63,824 bases of DNA from positions 1 through 63,824 of the forward strand of contig JAJFKX010000051.1 in assembly GCA_021772985.1 (NCBI GenBank), read 5' to 3'. The number at the start of each line of letters is the position of its first letter. The stretch's first letter is position 1. The notes under the pieces were generated by a model. That model saw only the letters and a list, made by a program, of their open reading frames with translations, had not been told where the DNA came from and ran no database searches. The translations under genes were made by a program, and so were the position numbers. The DNA is from Gammaproteobacteria bacterium. GTDB taxonomy: Bacteria > Pseudomonadota > Gammaproteobacteria > Xanthomonadales > Wenzhouxiangellaceae. Of the stretch, positions 26,153 through 36,225 are shown in pieces.

Positions 26153-28438
26153 TCATGCTGTCATTGCAGTACGCAATTGATCTTTAATCGGCAGCTTCCG
26201 AATTCTGATTCCAGTTGCGGCAAAAATGGCATTGGTTAATGCTGGTGCTGCTGATGGAATACCCATTTCACCAACGCCGGTTGGCTGGTCGTTATAAGGC
26301 AGAATGTGTGCTTCAAACAGGCTGGGTACAGTGGCAATTCGCATCAGCGGATAATCGTGGAAGTTACTTTGCTGAATTTGACCATCTTTTACCGTAATTT
26401 CCAGACCAAGCGCGGTGCTGATGCCATCGATGGTGCCACCTTGTAGTTGTGCTTCAACCGCCTGCGGGTTAACCGCCAGACCACAATCAATGGCCGCAAC
26501 AATACGTTCGATTTGCAATTCGCCGCTTGCCCCTACAGTCACTTCAAAGGCATGCGCGGCATAACCACCAAAAGTAAAATGCGTGGCCAGACCAACGCCC
26601 CGGCCCTGCGGGCGTTTTCGTTGATAATCGATTCGTTCTGCAACAAACTTTATTAACCTGGCAAGCCTGCCTGGATTAAAAGTGGGTCCGCCATGATTGG
26701 CATAATCAAGTTCGCGTTCTTCACCAAGCAAATCGAGTTGTAATTGAAGCATATCCTGACCGGTTTCATGCGCAATTTCATCGAGAAAACTTTGAATCAC
26801 AAATGCATTGGCGGTATGTGCCGGAGCCCTCCATGAGCCCCGTGGCAATCCGATTGGATTATGAAAATATTCCAACCTGAAGTTATCAATGATTTTTCTT
26901 GGGAAATCATCCGGATACAGTTCAGCTTCCCATAAGTTTTCATCCGGCATCTCCGGTCGGCGGTAATATTTGCTGGCACTGGCCAGGCGTTGGGTCCAGG
27001 CAGTAGGTTTACCCTGCGTATCCAAGGCTACACGCATTTCGTGTAAACCTGCAGGGCGATAAAAATCGTTGCGGACATCATCTTCGCGAGTCCATTGCAG
27101 TTTGATCGGCCAACCGGTCTGTTTAGATACCATGCTCGCTTCAGCGACATAATCGTTGCTTAACCTGCGGCCAAAGCCACCACCAACACGGCTAATCTCG
27201 ACGTGGATATTTTCACGCTCAATACCTGTCACCGCAGCAGCTGATCTAGAGGCTCCACTGGGACTTTGGGTTGGCGCGACAATATGACAGCGATCCTGTT
27301 GCACATAAGCAAAACAGTTTTGCGGCTCTAATGGCGCATGTGAAACAAACGGCACCTGGTATTGGTGTGTGATAACTTTTGCAGCTGCCGACATGGCTTG
27401 CTCAAACTGACCATCATCAACCACTACCTGACCTTCACCTTTCAACATTTCGCTGTTTTGCTGCCAGAAAGCATCGCTATTATCACCAGCGTTTGGACCT
27501 GGTTCCCAATCAACCTGTAGCGCTTCGCGACCCTTGATCGCCGCCCAAGTGGAAGTAGCAACCACTGCTACCCCATTGGCCAGTATCAGATACGGTGCGT
27601 TTGGTTCAGGGCCTTCAATTTTGAACACCTCCAGTACGCCTTCGACTTTGCGTGCTTGAGAAGCATCAAATGAACGGACTGTACCATTCAAGTAAGGTGA
27701 GCGTGCAATAACCGCATAACGCATGTCTGGATACTGGGTATCAATACCATAACGTGCCTTCCCGGTAACAATATCCAGAGCATCAATGGTTTTCTGCCGC
27801 TTACCGACAATCCGGTATTCCTGAATATCTTTCAGTGGCGGATCTTGTTCCGGCATTTCCAGTTGCGCGGCCGCGCCAACCAATTCGCCATATGCAAGCT
27901 CTCGCGCTGGGGCATCACAAACCACATAACCGGGTTTGGTTTTGCAACTCGATGGTGGCACATTCCAGCGTTGTGCTGCTGCCTTGATTAATTGCTGTCG
28001 CGCGGTTGCTCCAACCTGACGCATGAAATCCCAGTTACTGGTTAAACCTGTACTACCGCCAACTCCCTGTCCTCCATACTTCCAGGTATAACCATCCGCG
28101 GTTTTAACCAAACCCAATGGCATCGGCCGGACACTGACCTTGTCCCATTCAACATCCAGTTCTTCGGCAACCAGCATCGGTAAAGCTGTCCTTACACCCT
28201 GGCCAATTTCAGGTTGGTTGCTGCCTATGACTACACCACCATCTGCTGATATCTCGATGAAAAAGCCAATCTGTTGGGCAATCTGGCTGTCTTCAGCAAC
28301 AGCATGGCTGGATAATCCAAACATGGGTAAACCCAGCACAAAGCCACCGGCAATGCTGGAACCGGCGACCAGGAACCGACGTCGACTATGATCAACTTTC
28401 TGTATCTCGGTTTTTGTATTTTTTATCGACATACTCAT
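26153..28438 (-). CDS. Molybdenum hydroxylase large subunit (isoquinoline 1-oxidoreductase beta-like)
   Basis: 761 residues with a twin-arginine signal SRRRFLVAGSSIAGG, so it is exported folded. Xanthine-dehydrogenase-family molybdopterin domains follow. IGSNQPEIGQGVRTALPMLVAEE is the diagnostic start of IorB-type subunits, and GGFGRR and VGEMGIPSAAPALTNAIFAATG are cofactor-side motifs, with the catalytic Glu in GEMG. The start overlaps the stop of the [2Fe-2S] subunit as ATGA. Substrate is probably an N-heterocycle or aldehyde and cannot be read from sequence. No cytochrome subunit or XdhC maturation gene is nearby. Confidence 0.92.
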   Translation of the reverse strand: MSMSIKNTKTEIQKVDHSRRRFLVAGSSIAGGFVLGLPMFGLSSHAVAEDSQIAQQIGFFIEISADGGVVIGSNQPEIGQGVRTALPMLVAEELDVEWDKVSVRPMPLGLVKTADGYTWKYGGQGVGGSTGLTSNWDFMRQVGATARQQLIKAAAQRWNVPPSSCKTKPGYVVCDAPARELAYGELVGAAAQLEMPEQDPPLKDIQEYRIVGKRQKTIDALDIVTGKARYGIDTQYPDMRYAVIARSPYLNGTVRSFDASQARKVEGVLEVFKIEGPEPNAPYLILANGVAVVATSTWAAIKGREALQVDWEPGPNAGDNSDAFWQQNSEMLKGEGQVVVDDGQFEQAMSAAAKVITHQYQVPFVSHAPLEPQNCFAYVQQDRCHIVAPTQSPSGASRSAAAVTGIERENIHVEISRVGGGFGRRLSNDYVAEASMVSKQTGWPIKLQWTREDDVRNDFYRPAGLHEMRVALDTQGKPTAWTQRLASASKYYRRPEMPDENLWEAELYPDDFPRKIIDNFRLEYFHNPIGLPRGSWRAPAHTANAFVIQSFLDEIAHETGQDMLQLQLDLLGEERELDYANHGGPTFNPGRLARLIKFVAERIDYQRKRPQGRGVGLATHFTFGGYAAHAFEVTVGASGELQIERIVAAIDCGLAVNPQAVEAQLQGGTIDGISTALGLEITVKDGQIQQSNFHDYPLMRIATVPSLFEAHILPYNDQPTGVGEMGIPSAAPALTNAIFAATGIRIRKLPIKDQLRTAMTA

Positions 28439-28902
28439 TCTCCCGCCCCAGTCAATTCTGCGGCACGATGAATAGCACTGCGAATCCGCACATAGGTTCC
28501 GCAGCGGCAGATATTGGTCATGTCATCGTTGATGTTCTGGTCAGTTGGTTTGGGATAAGTCTTCAGAAAATCCACGGTGGCCATAATTTGGCCAGCCTGA
28601 CAATAGCCGCACTGCGGCACATCAATTTCCAGCCAGGCCTGCTGGACCGGGTGTAGCTCACCACCAGCCCCCGCCAGACCTTCAATGGTTGTTATTGACC
28701 GCCCTTCAATTGCCGCTATTGGGGTGATGCAGGAGCGTTGCGCCCGACCATCGATATGTACTGTGCAAGCACCACATTGACCGATGCCACAACCAAATTT
28801 AGTGCCTGTTAAATGCAAATGATCGCGTAATACCCACAGCAATGGCGTATTGCTATCTCCTGCAAACGAAGCTGACTCTGAATTGACTTGGAATGAAATC
28901 AT
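28435..28902 (-). CDS. Molybdenum hydroxylase [2Fe-2S] subunit (isoquinoline 1-oxidoreductase alpha-like)
   Basis: 155 residues from MISFQVNSESASFAGD, the family N-terminus. Plant-type ferredoxin cluster: GCGIGQCGACTVHIDG plus a further Cys in RSCITP. The second [2Fe-2S] domain has CGYCQAGQ and CRCGTY. It passes electrons from the molybdopterin large subunit, with which it overlaps by 4 bp. It has no signal peptide and is probably carried through Tat with the large subunit. Confidence 0.93.
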   Translation of the reverse strand: MISFQVNSESASFAGDSNTPLLWVLRDHLHLTGTKFGCGIGQCGACTVHIDGRAQRSCITPIAAIEGRSITTIEGLAGAGGELHPVQQAWLEIDVPQCGYCQAGQIMATVDFLKTYPKPTDQNINDDMTNICRCGTYVRIRSAIHRAAELTGAGE

Positions 28903-29326
28903 GTATCTGAATTCCTTACGAAAACTAAATGATGACAACTCTAGTGGTCGTTCAATATCTGGATGACGCTCTTTGTTCTGGTTGGTAGCCCTGCGATCAG
29001 ACACCGTTGATTAAACAAGGGTGGTTTGCTTGTTGGTAACGGTAACTCTATCGTTCGCTGTGTCATTTGTAGTATTGAAAAAGCACTAAACCTCTGAATG
29101 GGTGTTTGGTGGCTTAGACAATATGCTAGCGCATAAAATGCTTGATTTTATTGTTCTCAAGTTCGCATTATCGAGTTCAGGGTTCTGTTTGTCGCAAATC
29201 AGCTGATAATCTGTATACAACAGGCTGTTCGGTTTATTCTTCTGCGTGACCCATTCACACTGCTTAATCTCTTTTTTCATTAAACCTGGTTGTTACAGCT
29301 GGGCCTGGGTTATCCTCGGACAAACA
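28903..29326. other. Gene-poor interval upstream of the molybdenum hydroxylase
   Basis: This 424-bp AT-rich stretch should hold the promoter of the minus-strand hydroxylase operon. A 64-codon minus-strand ORF (29086-29280) has no family features and no good ribosome site, so no gene is called. The right end leads into the terminator of the RNA-binding protein. Confidence 0.4.
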
Positions 29327-29349
29327 AAACCCGGCACTTGGCCGGGTTT
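29327..29349 (-). terminator. Terminator of the RNA-binding-protein gene
   Basis: Arms AAACCCGGC (29327-29335) and GCCGGGTTT (29341-29349) form a perfect stem. On the minus strand it is followed by TTGTTTG. It lies 64 bp beyond the stop of the RRM gene. Confidence 0.8.
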
Positions 29350-29412
29350 GTTGTGCTGAGTCAGACATCTGCGATATTCAGGTTTATACCTCAACCGCAA
29401 ATACCATGGTGT

Positions 29413-29739
29413 TTACCAGCGATCGCGGCGTCCGCCACCGAATCCACCGCCACCACCGCCGCCACCGCCGCCACCGCGGTTATCACGTGGTGCTCTGGGC
29501 TTGGCTTCATTAACCTTAATATCCCGGCCGCCAACATTGGTGCCATTTAGGTCTTCGATCGCTTTTTGTGCTTCGTTGTCGTCTGTCATCTCTACAAAAG
29601 CAAAGCCCTTGCTTTGACCGGTATCACGATCAGTAATAACATTGACTGAATCGACAGTGCCGAATTCACCAAACATTTCCGTCAGCGATTGCTGATCAGC
29701 CGAGTACGGCAAATTGCCGACATATAGTTTCTTGCCCAT
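29413..29739 (-). CDS. RRM-domain RNA-binding protein with glycine-rich tail
   Basis: 108 residues. A complete RRM: RNP2 KLYVGNLPY at residues 4-12 and RNP1 KGFAFVEM at about 45-52, followed by an Arg/Gly-rich tail with a run of eleven Gly and a final RRDRW. Small RRM proteins of this type occur in cyanobacteria and many proteobacteria and are usually cold-regulated RNA chaperones. A strong TAGGAGG ribosome site precedes the ATG. The roughly 200-bp upstream gap leaves space for a long 5' leader. Confidence 0.93.
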   Translation of the reverse strand: MGKKLYVGNLPYSADQQSLTEMFGEFGTVDSVNVITDRDTGQSKGFAFVEMTDDNEAQKAIEDLNGTNVGGRDIKVNEAKPRAPRDNRGGGGGGGGGGGFGGGRRDRW

Positions 29740-29947
29740 GATAAATACCTCCTAAGGTTTGATAACCGCTCAAGAGGATGAAGGCAGCATGCCGGCAGAC
29801 TCGATAGAAGCGATAGTAATTGGGAAAGGGGGCATGCAGTATACAGGGTTTTTCCGCGCTTTGAAGAATTCAATCGCAAATCTGTTGGTGACTGAAATTG
29901 AAATTCCAACAGTTTTCACCAAGCAACCTTCCGGCAACTTTTACCTG

Positions 29948-32704
29948 CTAGTCATTTTCAAAACTATCAGCGAATAAGCCAACCACATCAATATCAATAT
30001 CGGAATTGTTGCCAGGAACCAAATCAGGGACATCTGCTGGTGCTGTTACTGTCGCAAAATTAGTTACCGTTTGGCCTTCCGCGGCGGTCACAGTGCCAGT
30101 CAACAGATAAGTCACCAGGCTGCCGACAGGGATATCAACCAGATCGTTAATACCATCGGTTCCCGCAGGCGTGCAGTCCGCTCCACTGACTGCCGTGCAA
30201 CTCCAGGTGACATTATCAAACCCAATCGGCAATGGATTATTGACGACCGCGTTCAAAACATTATCAGGTCCATTATTGCTGACCTGTATCGTATAGCTGA
30301 CAACCTGTAATTGATCGACAAAGCCGCTGCCGTTACCGACACTAACCGACAAATCCGCACTCACCGATGAAATGACTTCAATATTGAACCCTTGTGGCAG
30401 TGATGTATCCATACCGCCGTTAGCGGTGCCGTCGCTGTCCATCGCTAGTAAAGTAATCGATGCAGTGCCGAACATCAGCGGTGCCGGTGAATATTGCAGT
30501 TCACCATTTCCGGCCACCACCGGTTGTTGCGCAAATATTCCTGGATTACTATTAGCGGTAACTATAAAAGTCAGATTCTGGCTTTCATCTGATGGCCCTC
30601 CGGACAAGCCGCTGGCCCAGGGAAAAACCGTTTGCACCCCGCCATCATTTAAGCTCATTTGATTCGGACCAGTGGCAAATATTGGTGGGTCATTTACAGC
30701 ATTAATGATAATCGGTACGTTGCCCATATCTGATTGATTGCTGGGGTCGGTAACCCTGACACTCAATGTGTCATTGCCGTTATCATCCGGAAACGGAATG
30801 TACATCAGATTGCCCAATGCCTGATTGACATCGATAACCAGACCACTTATTTCCAGTGAAGCCGTACCATTACCGGTAATAACAATTGAACCTCGATTGC
30901 TGGCGGCCAACATACCATTAACTACATCCAGATTTACATTGACAGTACTGCTATCAAGATCACTGACTACAATGCCCGGTATTAGTACGGTTTGATCTTC
31001 ATTTAATGTCTGTGCGCCCGGCAGGATAAGCACCGGTGAAATACCCGGAACAAAACCGAACACCACGTAACTGGTTCCGGCGCCGACTACCCCATTGGGT
31101 GATGTGCTCGGCGCTGACAAAAGAATATCATCCAACAAATCGTCATTGACATCACCGGCTATGCTGGCGGTGAAGCCAGACTGTCCACTAGTGGTTGTGC
31201 CAATAATGGCAAAGCCATTGTCACCATCCAGATCACCCAGATCAAATACGGCCGGAAACAAATCGCTACTGCCATAGACCACATACACAACACCCGCATT
31301 AGTTGCACCATTAACCCCTGCACCATCTGCACCGATGACTATGTCATCAATATTATCGCCGTTAACATCCCCACTACCGCCAACCGAGCGGCCCGCTGAC
31401 CCGGAAAAAATATTTATACCCCGCAAGCTGAAGCCATCGCTGCCATTTAGCGCAGACAGCTCTAATTCTGCTGCGAATGCCGACCCTGGGTTGGTGGCAA
31501 CATCCCGGCCAAATATTACATACGCGGAGCCAGCGCCATCATTTGGATTGGTGTCAGCACCCGTTGCTCCGATAATTAAATCATCAATGCCATCATTATT
31601 AACATCTCCTGCAGCAGCCAATGACTCGCCTGATAAATCACCCGCGACTGCCCCATTGATCACAAAGCCATCACTGCCATCCAAATTACTCACATCAACT
31701 GTGGCTGCAAATGCGCCGGCACTGGCATCACCAAACACCACATACACCTGACCTGCATTTTGCCGGCCCGCTGGATCGGCATTGCGTGCCGCCAGCATAA
31801 AGTCGTCAACACCATCATGATTGATATCCCCGGCCCCGGAGACCCTGATACCCAACCCATCTCCTGCATTGGCTCCAGAGAGCTTAAAACCGTTGCCGCC
31901 ATCCAGTGTGGATAACTCCAGGCTGGCCCCAAAATTGCCACCCATGCTGGTATCTCTTCCAAACACCACGTAAGCCGCACCAGCCAGACTGGATGCCAGG
32001 TTGGCACCAACCAGCACATCTGCTACGCCGTCACCATTGACATCGCCAGCACCACTGACAGCTCCACCAGAGCGATCACCGATGTTGACTCCATTTAGTA
32101 CCAGACCATCACTGCCATCCAGGTTGGCAAGATTGATTGCTGCAGAAAATAACGATGTTCCAAAAACAATAAAGCTTTCCCCGGCACCGGAACGGCTGGG
32201 TGGATCACCCAGGGGTGCACCAATCATGAAATCTTCAATCAGGTCTCCGTTAAAATCACCGATGCCATCTACACTGGTTCCGGAAATATCATTGATATTG
32301 TTGCCTGGTAAAGTAAGCCCATCGGCGCCACTCAATGCACTAAGTTCGATGCTGGTGGTAAATCCTGCATTGGAACCGAATACAACATAACTTTCCCCGG
32401 CAGTACTCGTGCTATCAGGGTCTGCCAGGTTGGCTCCTATAATCACATCGGATATACCGTCGTTATTAACATCACCAGCAGGATTGGTAGCGATTCCAGA
32501 ATTATCACTTAAATCAATACCATTGATCGCAAACCCATTGTTGCCATCCAAATTATCCAAGTCGAATATCTGAGCACCTGCCGATAACGGCAATGACAGC
32601 ATGATCATGGTACTTAACAATTTCCTTCTGACTTTCGCTGGAGCCAAACCGTAACACGCCAAAACACATGCCCGTGCCGAGCCACACTTCCCATACAAGT
32701 ACAT
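29948..32704 (-). CDS. Large secreted FG-GAP (integrin-alpha-like) repeat protein
   Basis: About 918 residues from the ATG at 32704; the start is uncertain. A signal-like stretch LLSTMIMLSLPLSAGAQIF is followed by about seven FG-GAP units, each with a GDVNGDGxxDxxIGA calcium loop and a YVVFG strand. Then come a cadherin-like region (LPGAQTLNEDQTVLIPGIVVSDLDSS), a domain like the tandem units of the 4682-10585 protein (FATGPNQMSLNDGGVQTVFPWASG), and a DUF11 domain (VSYTIQVSNNGPDNVLNAVV). The C-terminus ends LFADSFEND, an acidic end that resembles the FADGFE tail of some secreted gammaproteobacterial proteins. Probably a surface or secreted adhesive protein. Confidence 0.85.
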   Translation of the reverse strand: MYLYGKCGSARACVLACYGLAPAKVRRKLLSTMIMLSLPLSAGAQIFDLDNLDGNNGFAINGIDLSDNSGIATNPAGDVNNDGISDVIIGANLADPDSTSTAGESYVVFGSNAGFTTSIELSALSGADGLTLPGNNINDISGTSVDGIGDFNGDLIEDFMIGAPLGDPPSRSGAGESFIVFGTSLFSAAINLANLDGSDGLVLNGVNIGDRSGGAVSGAGDVNGDGVADVLVGANLASSLAGAAYVVFGRDTSMGGNFGASLELSTLDGGNGFKLSGANAGDGLGIRVSGAGDINHDGVDDFMLAARNADPAGRQNAGQVYVVFGDASAGAFAATVDVSNLDGSDGFVINGAVAGDLSGESLAAAGDVNNDGIDDLIIGATGADTNPNDGAGSAYVIFGRDVATNPGSAFAAELELSALNGSDGFSLRGINIFSGSAGRSVGGSGDVNGDNIDDIVIGADGAGVNGATNAGVVYVVYGSSDLFPAVFDLGDLDGDNGFAIIGTTTSGQSGFTASIAGDVNDDLLDDILLSAPSTSPNGVVGAGTSYVVFGFVPGISPVLILPGAQTLNEDQTVLIPGIVVSDLDSSTVNVNLDVVNGMLAASNRGSIVITGNGTASLEISGLVIDVNQALGNLMYIPFPDDNGNDTLSVRVTDPSNQSDMGNVPIIINAVNDPPIFATGPNQMSLNDGGVQTVFPWASGLSGGPSDESQNLTFIVTANSNPGIFAQQPVVAGNGELQYSPAPLMFGTASITLLAMDSDGTANGGMDTSLPQGFNIEVISSVSADLSVSVGNGSGFVDQLQVVSYTIQVSNNGPDNVLNAVVNNPLPIGFDNVTWSCTAVSGADCTPAGTDGINDLVDIPVGSLVTYLLTGTVTAAEGQTVTNFATVTAPADVPDLVPGNNSDIDIDVVGLFADSFEND

Positions 32705-33005
32705 TCCGAGTTCTCCCATAGCGCCGAGCTGACCATATGTTGTGGTCAACTGTCTTATAAGTTAAGGCGGTGAATTAGCTTGAATTGCGCCAACTAAACT
32801 GGTTGTTTGATAAAAAAACAGGGTCGGGGCCAGCTGCCTGTACTTTCCGGACTATGATTATTATTCATTCACTTTGATTGATAGTGAGTGACCCCTGTTG
32901 CGCCGTTTTGAACGGTTTAATCGTGATGTTTGTCGAATTGCGGCCCTCGAAAGCCTGCCTGCAACTTATACTACGATGCTCTACTCAACCAAATACGAAA
33001 CCCTG

Positions 33006-33782
33006 ATGCGCCTAATATCTAGATTTTCTACCTTTATCGTTAGCTTGTACGCAGCAATACTGTTGAGCTTTAGCGGCATTGTGATGGCCGATACTGCGTT
33101 GCACGCAGCGGTTAGCCATCCAGATAGGCCAGCTGAGGAAACTGCCCGTGACGCCGGGCGCAAACCAGAGCAGGTGTTGGCTTTTTATAACATCCAGCCA
33201 GGCATGAATATTCTGGAACTGGCTGCCAGTGGGGGGTATTACACCGAAATTTTGTCACACGCAGTTGGCGAGCATGGCCAAATCACCGCACAATATTATG
33301 AGAGCTTCTGGCCACGCTTAAAAGACACCGTTGAACCACGTTACCAACGTCTCGGCAACATCACCCCGTATGTTGGTGATCCAGCTGATTACAAGGGAGG
33401 TGCCAATTCACTAGATGCGGTGTTTATTGTATTGATCTATCACCATATGCATTTTGCTGGAGATGAAGGTGAAAATCTGCCAACGGCTACCAAAAAGATA
33501 TTGGCCAATATTTATCGCATGCTTAAGCCAGGCGGCATTGTTGCCATTATTGAACACCAGGCGCCTGATGCAACCAGCCGTGCAGAAAGTGCTGAATGGC
33601 ACCGTACGCCAGCTGACATGACCATTGAAGACCTGACCAGCAATGGTTTTGAATTTGCCGGTCGCTCAGATGTGCTGACTAATCCTGATGATCCATTGAC
33701 AACCCACTTTGGCAGTCTGCGGGAACAATTTGGGCGTGACAGTTCACAACGTTATGTTTTGAAGTTTCGTAAACCTAACTAA
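33006..33782 (+). CDS. Secreted class I SAM-dependent methyltransferase-like protein
   Basis: 258 residues from MRLISRFSTF, which gives a Sec signal peptide ending GIVMADT. The Rossmann methyltransferase core is present: motif I NILELAASGGYYTEIL (normally DxGxGxG, here E-L-A-A-S-G-G), the DAVFIVLIYHHMHF motif IV region, and MLKPGGIVAIIEH. Exported methyltransferase-like proteins of this kind recur in marine gammaproteobacteria; substrate and how they would get SAM outside the cytosol are unknown. Earlier in-frame starts would hide the signal peptide. Confidence 0.8.
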   Translation: MRLISRFSTFIVSLYAAILLSFSGIVMADTALHAAVSHPDRPAEETARDAGRKPEQVLAFYNIQPGMNILELAASGGYYTEILSHAVGEHGQITAQYYESFWPRLKDTVEPRYQRLGNITPYVGDPADYKGGANSLDAVFIVLIYHHMHFAGDEGENLPTATKKILANIYRMLKPGGIVAIIEHQAPDATSRAESAEWHRTPADMTIEDLTSNGFEFAGRSDVLTNPDDPLTTHFGSLREQFGRDSSQRYVLKFRKPN

Positions 33783-33996
33783 CTGGCTTTCGGGCGATTT
33801 ATTTACTAACAATCTCTATCAGAAAACCACCTGATCTGATTGAAAAGTATCGCCTCATTCAGGGCCTGTATAACGCGGTGCTGAACTTGATAAACTAATA
33901 CTCCCCAATCAGTAAATGGCTAAAACATAATAACTCTCATGCAGCTTATCTTTTCGATAAGCTTAGTAAGCAATAACCACTTAAGTGGAGGTCGCT

Positions 33997-35643
33997 ATGC
34001 ACAGTACATACGTTAAAAAACCAAGCTCTATCCGCTGGTTCTGTTTGTTTATAGCTTGTCTTAGCTTCACTGCCTGGCCTCAAGATAACATCGCTGAAAA
34101 CTGGTCAGCCGGCCAACTGGACTCATGGCATTATCTTATCGAAGAACTTGAAATCCAGGAGCTACATCAGCGTTTTTCGCAACAACATCAACCAGCATCT
34201 TTTGCACTTCAACATGTCACCTTGATCCCAATGACACGGGAACTAAGCATCCCTGATCAAACCGTTATTGTTTCAGGAGGACGTATCACTGCTATCGGTG
34301 CCAGTGATTTTATGACTATTCCTGATGGCTTGCCTGTTATCGATGGAAGCGGGCAGTTTTTAATGCCCGGTTTAACCGATATGCATGTGCACAATCTGGA
34401 TTCACATAGCCAGCATTTGCTTAATCTGACGCATGGGGTTACCAGCGTACGCGATATGGATGGGTTCCTGTGGATGTTGCGTATGCGTGAAGCCATCAAT
34501 GAAAATCGCTTGCTGGCACCAACTATGTATGTCTCAGGCACCATTCTTAATGGTAGTGACTTCGGCGGCTATGCACAGGTTGCCGAGTCCGAACAACGAG
34601 CCCGTGAACTGGTACATGGACAGGCACAGCTCGGTTATGACTTCATCAAGGTGCATAACAGTTTGTCATTTGAAATACTAAAGGCGATTGCCCAGGAAGC
34701 TGATCTGCAGGGCCTGGATATGGTCGGGCATATCCCGGTTGGCGTGACAGTAGCGCAGGCTGTCGGTTTAGGTATGCGTACCTTTGAACATTTCAAGGGC
34801 TACATTATTGACAGCACTTTGACGCTTTCAGAAGAAGATTATGTTAGTTCCACCAGGGGGGCCGCCGCTTGGAACACGCCAACTTTTACCAATTACCGTA
34901 ATCAATTACGTGGGCAGCAGGCAGCACAATTGCTGGCACGTGAATCGGAGATGCAATACGTATCGCCACGTCTTAAGCGCCAATGGGTTTCATTTGAACA
35001 ACAATCCACAGACCGGGTAACCGAGCTACGGCAAAATATTTACCCGATGTCTCGCAAAATCTTTACCGAGCTGCGTCAACTCAAGAATGCTCGATTTTTG
35101 GCCGGCACCGACTCCGGTTCTTATGAAATGATGCCACCGGGTTTTGTGTTACATGAAGAAATTCATATCTTCCAGAATCTAGGGATGTCTCCGTTTGAAG
35201 CTCTCCAAACAGCTACCGTAAATCCAGCGCACGCCATGCGCAAAGATGGTGATTTCGGTGTCATTGCAGTCGGTGCTAAAGCAGATTTATTGTTGCTGAC
35301 TGATAATCCTCTATTGGATGCGCACAATTCGCTCTCGATTAATGGGATCGCCGCCCACGGCAGCTGGTTAAGCAAATCGGATATTGACGGATTGTTGCTT
35401 GATTTGAAAAACATCTTCAGCGCCTCAGGTGTTCGTTTGGACAACAAAGTTGTCACCAGACAGCAAATTGATGCTTTTCTAACCAGAACCAAAGCCCTGG
35501 CTGCTGCAGGATTTGTTTTTCGCGACCATCATCTTGAACTCGCCGCCGGTATGTTCGAAAGCTTGGCCCAGCCTGCTGCTGCAACTGCCATTCGACAGCT
35601 TAAAACCGAGGTTGATTTTGGTTTTGATTTCTTACAATTTTAA
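33997..35643 (+). CDS. Secreted amidohydrolase-family protein
   Basis: 548 residues from MHSTYVKKPSS after a GTGGAGGTCG ribosome site, with signal-like FCLFIACLSFTAWPQ. Amidohydrolase fold: the metal motif GLTDMHVHN, carbamylated-Lys candidate in DFIKVHN, HIPVG and FEHFKG histidines, and AGTDSG with the active-site Asp. The C-terminal composite domain (FGVIAVGAKADLLLLTDNPL) is the usual prolidase/imidazolonepropionase-like ending. About 95 extra residues after it are not assigned. Substrate is unknown, possibly a dipeptide or N-acyl amino acid. Confidence 0.87.
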   Translation: MHSTYVKKPSSIRWFCLFIACLSFTAWPQDNIAENWSAGQLDSWHYLIEELEIQELHQRFSQQHQPASFALQHVTLIPMTRELSIPDQTVIVSGGRITAIGASDFMTIPDGLPVIDGSGQFLMPGLTDMHVHNLDSHSQHLLNLTHGVTSVRDMDGFLWMLRMREAINENRLLAPTMYVSGTILNGSDFGGYAQVAESEQRARELVHGQAQLGYDFIKVHNSLSFEILKAIAQEADLQGLDMVGHIPVGVTVAQAVGLGMRTFEHFKGYIIDSTLTLSEEDYVSSTRGAAAWNTPTFTNYRNQLRGQQAAQLLARESEMQYVSPRLKRQWVSFEQQSTDRVTELRQNIYPMSRKIFTELRQLKNARFLAGTDSGSYEMMPPGFVLHEEIHIFQNLGMSPFEALQTATVNPAHAMRKDGDFGVIAVGAKADLLLLTDNPLLDAHNSLSINGIAAHGSWLSKSDIDGLLLDLKNIFSASGVRLDNKVVTRQQIDAFLTRTKALAAAGFVFRDHHLELAAGMFESLAQPAAATAIRQLKTEVDFGFDFLQF

Positions 35644-35676
35644 TGCTGGCGAAGCAACCAGCTGAAACAATCTCAG

Positions 35677-35698
35677 CTGGCCCGCAGATGCGGGCCAG
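35677..35698. terminator. Perfect hairpin between convergent genes
   Basis: CTGGCCCGCA (35677-35686), GA loop, TGCGGGCCAG (35689-35698): a perfect 10-bp stem 33 bp after the amidohydrolase stop and 24 bp before the YCII gene stop. The T tract is poor on both strands, but position supports a shared terminator. Confidence 0.65.
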
Positions 35699-35722
35699 TC
35701 TTGCCGGTTTTCACCCTGCTGA

Positions 35723-36037
35723 TTACATATCAAATGCTTCAGCAACTTCGATCGATCCACCACTACCAAGAATCGGACAACCCTTCGCTTTGGCAATCGC
35801 ATCATCAAGATCCGAAGCTTCGACCAAACTATATCCGCTGGCGGGGTTAGAACCACCGTCATTAACTACAGAACCATCACTTTGTACCGTAGATGACATC
35901 CCAACCGGGTTGCCTCCATCAATGACAGCACTACCCATCGAGCCAAACCACTGTCCCCAGGCATCCATCACTGCTGCCTGTTGTTCTGCTGTTTCCGGTT
36001 TACTGCCACCATGATATACAAATAAATATTTAGCCAT
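35723..36037 (-). CDS. YCII-related domain protein
   Basis: 104 residues from MAKYLFVYHGG after a CAGGAGACTT ribosome site. It is a small ferredoxin-like dimeric fold: YLFVYHGGS start, AWGQWFGSMGSAVIDGGNPVG, GYSLVEASDLDDAIAKAKGCPIL, and a terminal IEVAEAF strand. YCII domains are often near ECF sigma or regulator genes. Here it is divergent from a PucR-like regulator. No catalytic role is established. Confidence 0.85.
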   Translation of the reverse strand: MAKYLFVYHGGSKPETAEQQAAVMDAWGQWFGSMGSAVIDGGNPVGMSSTVQSDGSVVNDGGSNPASGYSLVEASDLDDAIAKAKGCPILGSGGSIEVAEAFDM

Positions 36038-36204
36038 TTTTAAGTCTCCTGTAATTGCTTTCAGCACTTGATGTGCATGGTTCTAGAGGCGTTTTAGTAA
36101 CAAGTCTGTCTCTACGCTCTTGCTATATTTAGCATTTGGAATTAGAGATTATCACCAATAAAATATAGTTACATCGGGTAAAATACTGAAATATCCTGGG
36201 TTTT

Positions 36205-36223
36205 ATTGTGTAAACTACACAAT
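36205..36223. promoter_or_regulatory. Perfect 19-bp palindrome at the PucR-like gene start
   Basis: ATTGTGTAAACTACACAAT (8-bp arms, 3-bp centre) ends two bases before the ATG at 36226. It occupies the place where a ribosome site should be, and no Shine-Dalgarno is visible. It may be an autoregulatory operator or an RNA hairpin controlling initiation; a leaderless or very short leader transcript would fit. Confidence 0.55.
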
Positions 36224-36225
36224 GC

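Noticed and set aside
29086-29280. 64-codon minus-strand ORF between the hydroxylase and RNA-binding genes
   Set aside because: No good ribosome site, no family resemblance, and it lies in a likely promoter region.
32815-32905. Possible REP-type repeat (ACAGGGTCGGGG ... GTGACCCCTG)
   Set aside because: The two arms pair only in part and no second copy or REP-associated transposase was found in the window.
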